From Isoetes taiwanensis (lineage: Eukaryota; Streptophyta; Lycopodiopsida; Isoetales; Isoetaceae), in the NCBI GenBank assembly GCA_021234155.1, contig JAJEKV010000035.1, forward strand, positions 6,757,891 to 6,821,890: 64,000 nucleotides of DNA, in the 5' to 3' direction. A model generated the notes under the pieces. The model was not told the origin of the DNA and searched no databases. It saw only the letters and a program-made list of their open reading frames with translations. Made by a program: the position numbers and the translations under genes. Shown piece after piece: positions 58,140 through 64,000 of the stretch. Within the stretch, counting starts at the first letter, position 1. Every line of letters starts with the position of its first letter.

Positions 58140-58499
58140 AAAAAATGGCAACATGAACATTTGACAAAAATGGCTAAGATGTGGGATCTCAAAACAAGAG
58201 ATATAGGAATATAACAATGCTCCCTTGGGCATTGTTATATCCATTGAAAGCTTATTCACATGCCTCTCCAGTACTCATGCTTGGCTCGTATTCAAGCCTA
58301 AAGAAACCTTGTAGGTGGAAGTCCATGCAACTGTGCATTTCTGTTCCTGTTATTCAAGCAGCTCACCACCACTCGATAAAATATAATCAAATAGAGGATC
58401 AATTCAACATAATAAAATAGTTAAAACAAACTATAGTTGTATTCCATAGCTTTATAGTAGATAACCATATATAGAGGAAGTTGCCAATGACTTTATTGA

Positions 58500-58842
58500 T
58501 CGCGTACGCGAAATTCAAAAAAAAAATTTTTTTTTTTTTTTGAATTTCAGCGTCTAAAAACAACGATGAAAGCGTCTGACGAAAAATTTTTCGCGTCACG
58601 CAGCGATCTTTAAGGTTTCGCTTTTTTTTTTTTGATATTTTTTTTTTCCGTTCGCGTACGCGGTTTTTACTATTTCGCGTACGCGAAAAAAATTTCGCGT
58701 ACGCTTTCGCAAAGCTTTCGCGAAATTTTTTTTTCCGGCCGGCGAGGTTTTAATACGTTAAATACGTATTTTATTAAAAAATACGTATTTTTGACTTTAT
58801 ACGTCAGGAATTTTAATTTTGTACGTATAGAACCTATCCCTG
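58500..58842. repeat. hAT right subterminal region
   Basis: Rich in TTCGCGTACGCGAAA palindromes (58,501-58,510, 58,653-58,662, 58,674-58,687) and A/T homopolymers. It ends in the inverted TIR. Confidence 0.75.
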
Positions 58843-59118
58843 ATGTAGACAAGCACAACATACAAGCGCCATTTGTATGAAAAAGCATGTCGAATTGTCT
58901 TTTTATGCTCCTTATTCAGCTGAAAATGTAGACTTATTCTTGTTGTACGCTTGACAGTATCAAACTCTTCTTGTTCCCATGTATACTGTCATCAAGAATC
59001 TGGGTTATAAAGTTCCTATGGGCATCAAGGAAATCTACTAGTTAGAACGTATAAAAGCATTTTCTGCACAGAATGCTAAAGCTGCTTATGAAGTTCTACT
59101 TTTCATTGCAGATGCAAA
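58843..59118 (+). pseudogene. Coding debris right of the hAT element
   Basis: Frames read NVDKHNIQAPFV, then LSFYAPYSAENVDLFLLYA, VPMYTVIKNLGYKVPMGIKE and AFSAQNAKAAYEVLLFIADA. The first frame continues that on the left of the hAT (ENNVD). No family is recognised. It overlaps the end of the minus-strand methyltransferase exon. Confidence 0.35.
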
Positions 59119-59139
59119 TGGCGTCAAGGTATACCATAC

Positions 59140-60418
59140 CACAAAGTCACTGAAGTGCCTTTTGAACTTGAGAGAACGCTCTGAAGAAACCCCTCCATAT
59201 AAATCCATGACAAATATTCCACCCTTGCGAGTGATAGAATCAAAAGCTAATTTAAAATAAGCTACAAGATCTTTTCGACTTCCAAGGCAGCAACAGCTGA
59301 AGTTTAATGCACATATAATGTCTGTAACTTTTTTATACGGCATGCTTGTAACTTCCAAATCCTCGACTGCCTTGCATACAAGCGTTCCTTCATCATTTTG
59401 GCAGTTAGCTGGTTTGTTATATCCATCCACTTCAAGTGCATTCCCTAACACTATGTGAGCTGACAATATTGGACACAAAACATTTCCATGGAGAAGACAT
59501 ATTCGTTGTTGAGCATCTGCTTGAAGTTTAGAAATGTTATGTCTTATTCCCCATTTTAAAGCTTCCTCATCAAGGTCAAGACCTAGAGCTGTTCTCCTTG
59601 GATCTGTCCGCACCCACTCTGCACTGAGTTCACCAGCAGGCTAAATTAGATATAAAACTTAGTGAATAAACAAATGTTCACCAGCGAAAGTTGGAAGTTT
59701 AAGGATCAATTGATACCAGTCTAGCAGATCCAGAAATAATGTTACCAGGTTTGTTTATCAACCAACAGATATAGTGATGTCTAATGGTATTGCCTTTATA
59801 TATGGAAATAAACAACCAAGGAAGTACCAACCAGATTAACCCAGTTCCACAAAAGTCTTCCCATGCTTATCTCTCATGCTGGGGACTGATGCAATACCAA
59901 GGCAAAAATAAAAATTAGAATTAGGCTTCCCAATTTTGCAACATTGTATGCACGCAATAATGGAAATCGTCTCAATGCAAACACATAGAAACAGAAAAGC
60001 TGACATTCCCCATACAATTCTGTGACATTTTCTACACGATATAGGATCTATTGCCTCTTCCAAGGTACCACTTCTCAATTTTGGAGAAAAATGAGTGATT
60101 ATATATCCTAACAGAGATCTTTGAATTATGAATAGTCCTATAAACTATAATGGTGCCCATAGTTGTAATTTGAATAAAGATCATGTATGCCACTAAAATA
60201 AAAAGTAAGGGGAAGGGAATGTACTTGAACAGCACGCTGATACAAGAAATGCTTCAAGCCTGGATCGTCATGGTAAGCATCAGAATTTTTAAAACATTGT
60301 GGTAGTGCCTCTTCTTCGTGCTCCTTTTCCTCATCATCGGAGGAGTGTGGAGGAGCATCGTAGGCTGAAGAAGGAATGTTGTCCTCTTCCTGCTCCACGG
60401 AACGCAGGCGGCCTTCGG
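59140..60418 (-). pseudogene. Plant-type SAM-dependent methyltransferase, truncated
   Basis: Minus strand, three exons. Exon A (60,418-60,225) is acidic, then DDPGLKHFLYQRAVQ. Exon B (59,885-59,832) holds WEDFCGTGLI, the SAM-binding motif I. Exon C (59,623-59,140) begins AEWVRTDPRRTALGLDLD and has ICALNFSCCCLGSRKDLV and GGIFVMDLYGG. Splice GTTGGT to CTCAG restores CGTGLI-C-AEW. The pattern FLYQxAVQSP, EDFCGTxLL, EWxRTDxRRTAxGLD, NYSCCC, GGIFVMDLYGG belongs to a conserved plant methyltransferase of unknown substrate. About 20 residues are missing before EDFCG, with a stop, and the C-terminal third is absent, replaced by repeat debris, so the copy is probably dead. Sequence up to 60,731 may be a 5' extension. 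Confidence 0.65.
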
Positions 60419-60731
60419 CTGCACAACAGGAGAAGATGCATAAGAGCAGTTTGTTGAGCAAGCCGAGGTAGTCCCACAAAAAATAGAACTCAAGAAAGAC
60501 TCCTCCGGAATTCATTCTAGCATGACCCGTCCAAGAAAATTGTCCCGCCATTCCAAAACAACCCCGCCAAATTGTTTCTGTACCGAATTTGATTTTGTAG
60601 GTAGCCATGTCATCGATCCGGAAGCAATTTTCTAAAAACGGATCATCGCGTTCCCGCTCTCCAAGCACCTCCAAGCACAGCGGACCAAGCACGAAAAGCA
60701 GCGCGTCCGGACGGGTGCTTTTGTACCCCAA

Positions 60732-61012
60732 TATCTAACTTAGACCCTGAAGTAAGTTTTGCCAAGTTGTATGATTGCATAGTTGTGATTTGCGTGTTGG
60801 GCAAGGGTTATTCTACAGGAGATCAAAGTTGCAAGTTGTAATAAGCTAACTTGCTGCCAATGGATGAACTTACTTAAAGGATGTTTTGAAATGTAATTCC
60901 AAACATTCTATTATTATTTACACATTTGTTTGTCAATTTGCAATGTAAGCATAAGATTCATGATTTTTATTGCTTTCTTTTATTTGTTCGTTTTATTACT
61001 TGCTACAAGATT
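60732..61012. other. AT-rich spacer
   Basis: No feature seen apart from the target duplication of the downstream retroposon (60,998-61,012). Confidence 0.5.
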
Positions 61013-61217
61013 TTTTTTTTTTTTTTTTTGTTGAAGGACGTCAGACTTTATTCAATCAAAGAGTCAAATACAAGTATAAATGCACAGGAATAAAATCTCA
61101 GCGGATAAGCGGAGACCCACCGAGTGAAGCAACCTGCCTAAGCATAAGCGTGCACATCCAAATACTCCTCAAAAATCAATCGCCTCTTGCGAGGGGCAAG
61201 TGAAGAACAATGATACG
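61013..61217 (-). mobile_element. Short retroposon with poly(A) and 15-bp target duplication
   Basis: The T-run at 61,013-61,029 is a poly(A) tail on the minus strand. ACTTGCTACAAGATT flanks both sides (60,998-61,012 and 61,218-61,232). An AATAAA lies about 20 nt before the tail. No tRNA-type A/B boxes were identified, so it is more like a retrocopied mRNA 3' end than a classical SINE. Confidence 0.75.
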
Positions 61218-61232
61218 ACTTGCTACAAGATT

Positions 61233-61719
61233 GCCTTCGACTCTAAATATATTTCAATGGTTTGGAAGGCCATGGTATATTTCTAACGTATTTGAGGCTG
61301 CAAGGCAATCTACCAAAGAAGAAGGTGTGCTTGCCTAGGTATATTTACATTTCGTTGTATCCTACAGCATACGGTATCCCACGTTATTTATTGTATTAAT
61401 ATTATTTCATACCTCATGACCCATTTTCCATGTAGTCTCATTGCAACATTTGTCAAGTATGGAGCTCGTGTTATATAGAACCACACTATTCTATTCTATT
61501 CTATTCCTTCGGCTCCGAAGGGGCCAAAAACATTTTTGGACCCATGCACACCCCTAGGCCATCTTTGTTTTTTTTTTTAATTTCCGTACAACATTCACAC
61601 ATATTTTGTACAATATTTATATTTATTTTGTACAGATTATATAGTTTATTAATAATAATATATTAATATAACACATCGAGCCATTGAAAGGGGCATCAAA
61701 CATATTAAGAAATTATAAA
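61233..61719. other. Spacer with TATTC microsatellite
   Basis: Five units of CTATT/TATTC at 61,483-61,507. No gene seen. Confidence 0.6.
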
Positions 61720-62160
61720 GGGAAAATTCCAAATATACCCCTCAAGTTTACAAATATTCCAAAAATACCCCTAGAAATAGGGTGTTTAGCTCAAATGGCA
61801 ATAACTTTTTTGTGATCAATCAACTAAAAAAGTGTCCTTCACAAATCTTATAGATATGAGTGAGCGCTATCCAATAGTAGTAGAATCGTCAAAACCGGAG
61901 TTGGAATCTTTAAGTTATAGTGTTTTAAGTAAGTGCTATAAAAAATGACATAAATGAGCATAACTTGTGAATTTCAACTCCGATTTTGATGAATTTGATG
62001 TCGTTAGGAAGATCTTCTTGTGATCTATAATGTTTGTGAAGACAACTTTTGCATTTGAGGAGCAACAAAAACTCTATTACCTTTTTTCCAAAACTGCACT
62101 TCATTTGGAGGGTATTTTTGGAATTTTCATAAACTTGAGGGGTATATTTGGAATTTTCCC
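61720..62160. mobile_element. MITE (441 bp)
   Basis: Terminal inverted repeats of about 55 bp begin GGGAAAATTCCAAATATACC and are nearly perfect, followed by CCCTCAAGTTTA. TAAA flanks both ends (61,716-61,719 and 62,161-62,164), which would suit a TAA-type (PIF/Harbinger) target. Non-coding. Confidence 0.8.
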
Positions 62161-62920
62161 TAAATAAGACCCCCAAAAAAAAAATTTGTTTTTACTGGTA
62201 TTCGTGCAGGGCGTCCAATGGTTGGCGAGGAGCCCTAAATACATACGCCAATATATGTGTACCATACATGTGTACAATGCACCCCAAAAAAAAAAAAAAA
62301 GAAAAAAAAACTTCCACGGCTCTTTCTTGGCTCCAAATGCCGTCCCGCTCATAATTGATATTGAAGCTACAAGAATCTGTCCAAATCAGGCCGATTTTTG
62401 CATGTGGTCCAGTGATCGCTCTGTTCTGGCCTCTAGGTAAGGTTTCAGATTAGATTTGCTCTTCATTTTCAGATTCGATTTGCTCTTTCTTTTGCCTCCC
62501 GCTCTGGTAAATCCAGCTCTTCCCTTATACTGTAAGGCCAGATTACTGTGAATCCCAGCTCTTCAAATCCCTTATACATCGCAGATCAGCATATCCCCTG
62601 CAGGAGTTTCCAGGCACTCTTAAGCTATTTACAAAACTATATGTTCTATCATTCATGATCTGAATGCCCATTATAGACATTATTTTGCTGCATGTTTAAA
62701 AGAAAGAATGAAAAATTTACGAGACAAATATGTTGTCTCCCTCTCTGGTAGATAAATTACGTTTGAATTGGAAACATATTAGAATCAGTGACTTCTGAAA
62801 CTTGTTGTTACAGTTTTGTGGTTGGAAAGTTGTTTGCATGGTTGATTCCATGTTTCAGAAATTTTGTATTAAGAACCTTATACTTTATTCGTTTTAATCA
62901 TACATAACCTCCCGATGCAG
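62161..62920. other. Spacer, possible upstream exon
   Basis: A poly(A)-rich stretch lies at 62,285-62,309. The plus frame just after it reads APNAVPLIIDIEATRICPN up to a TCTAG|GTAAGG donor at 62,437. It does not join in phase to the exon at 62,921 by simple GT-AG use, so it is left unassigned. Confidence 0.4.
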
Positions 62921-63093
62921 GGTATGAAGATATATGTCACTCACAATGCCAAGCACAAACTATTCAGGCTGCTATGAAAGTTAAGATGAATCGGGCTCGG
63001 CCTCTTGCTGACCTGACCTTCTTTCAGTTTCCAGGCAAAATCTCTTATAATAGCAACCATTATGTGACAGCTGATCAATATAACCGTTATAAG
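62921..63093 (+). CDS. Exon of an unrecognised plant gene
   Basis: Bounded by GATGCAG and AAG|GTACAT. The open frame encodes YEDICHSQCQAQTIQAAMKV, then RARPLADLTFFQFPGKISYN and HYVTADQYNRYK. The composition is that of a real protein and there is no stop. A further short exon may start at 63,180 after CCTACAG. I do not recognise the family. Confidence 0.4.
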
Positions 63094-64000
63094 GTACATG
63101 GTTTAACAAATACATGCAAATGATTTGCAGCTTATTCTTTGATCATTTAATGCGGGTTCCTCTTTGATCATTCCTACAGGTTTTCCATTTGTTGGTCAAG
63201 AGTATTTCTTAGTAAGTATGCTTGCTATACTTCTGCCTGTACTTTTTGCACCGTTATTCAAAATTGTTGTTATTGTGGAATGGTGCAGATGGAACCGGAA
63301 AAGTAAAGGAACAAGAAGTGGAATACTACAATGATCTAATTAATTGATGCGCTATTGCTACTAGCAAAAAAGTAAGGGCCCTTAATTTTTGTTTAGTGGG
63401 TCAAATTCAATTCACTTTATATACTTCCATGAAATCTGACATTATTTGTAAATGTTTTAGTTGCTAGTAGTAATCTAATATTTTGTGTAGTAATCTAATA
63501 TTTATACTAGTCAACATTTCAAAATGCCAAGAATCCTCATGTTGGGGTCAAAATATCTTCTTAGTTCCGATATCCTGTAAGCATTTCGGAAAAGAATGGA
63601 TGTTTTCTGTAAGACTGCGCGCAATACAGGTTTGGGTACTAAGGTAAATTTTAGTAGGTTAGACCCCAACCTAGCTTAAATCGTCCCAATAGGGCCACAA
63701 CGCCTCAAGGCCTGCTGGAAGAAAATGATAGCTCAATGATAGAAGTGGATTGCCATAGCTTGAAGCAGTATCTTGACACTTTCTTCCTCAGCAAGCTTTC
63801 AAATGTCATCGCCCTTAAATAGGTCAAGACAACACATTACCAACACCACATAAGCCCCACAGTGGACAAGGACCCCCAACACTACTTGCATATCCATTTG
63901 CCCATGAAAAAGTGCAAATTCATCGCCTCGATTCACACAAGTGCACGTCGTATCCGAATTGAGATAGGCAAATGAATTGGAGAGCCACATCAAGACAGAC
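63094..64000. other. Unassigned 3' end of the window
   Basis: Possible short exons near 63,180-63,212 (donor GTAAGT) and after 63,290 on the plus strand. Nothing is recognised beyond 63,350. The minus ORF at 63,799-63,993 has no domain. Confidence 0.4.

Larger units (their letters stand above)
50537..58842. mobile_element. Large hAT-type DNA transposon (8.3 kb)
   Basis: Terminal inverted repeats CAGGGATAGGTTC(A/T)ATACG are at 50,537-50,555 and, inverted, 58,824-58,842. The identical 8-bp flanks ATGTAGAC are at 50,529-50,536 and 58,843-58,850. An 8-bp target duplication plus CAGGG ends are hallmarks of hAT elements. The subterminal 300 bp on each side are full of CGCGTACGCG, ACGCGAAA and poly(A)/poly(T) blocks. 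No hAT transposase or BED finger was found, so this copy seems non-autonomous. Inside are ABC transporter exons and a nested poly(A) retroposon. Confidence 0.85.

Noticed and set aside
61013-61217. tRNA-derived SINE
   Set aside because: No convincing A and B boxes; an AATAAA before the tail fits an mRNA end better.

Overview
The window looks like repeat-rich nuclear DNA from a land plant. The evidence is a Ty3-type LTR retrotransposon with a retropepsin and a GPY/F integrase, LINEs with a zf-RVT-like tail, a hAT element carrying exons of a plant PDR/ABCG transporter, a plant-type SAM methyltransferase gene, and a possible S-adenosylmethionine-carrier exon with GT/AG borders. The DUF7869-like and ParB/methyltransferase-like genes make me suspect a seed-free plant such as a fern or moss; that is inference. 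No bacterial operon, rRNA, tRNA or CRISPR was seen.

Layout. Positions 1-10,335 and 22,729-33,052 are two direct copies of one block. Each holds a broken DUF7869-like transposase-type gene (+), two small paralogous genes (-), and the 5' half of an LTR retrotransposon. The second copy continues through integrase, an extra coiled-coil ORF and a polypurine tract to the start of the 3' LTR (28,760-38,464). The end of that LTR lies inverted at 39,329-39,402, between the two halves of a second DUF7869-like gene. Between the blocks are low-information DNA (10.3-15.2 kb), a decayed LINE (15.2-17 kb, -), an intron-containing ParB/methyltransferase-like gene (17.35-20.1 kb, -) and 2.6 kb rich in ATCGCG palindromes. 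A second ParB/methyltransferase-like gene (+) runs over about 42.6-47.3 kb; a LINE interrupts it, and 21-bp palindromes lie in and around it.

From 47.3 kb the DNA is a mosaic. It contains a LINE reverse transcriptase fragment, coding debris split by an 8.3-kb hAT element (50,537-58,842, 8-bp target duplication), a truncated SAM methyltransferase gene (-), a poly(A) retroposon, a MITE, and one or more exons of an unrecognised gene near 63 kb.

Two points matter for reading the annotation. First, the duplicated copies are almost identical, and their differences cluster at CAG/CTG trinucleotides. That suggests base-calling or consensus error in CHG-methylated DNA, so many frameshifts here may not be biological. 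Second, the order ParB-MTase(-) / DUF7869(+) / small genes(-) / DUF7869(-) / ParB-MTase(+) is roughly mirror-symmetric, with palindromes next to both ParB-MTase genes. This could be the remains of one large mobile element that encodes its own DNA-binding and methylation functions; it is the main hypothesis offered here.
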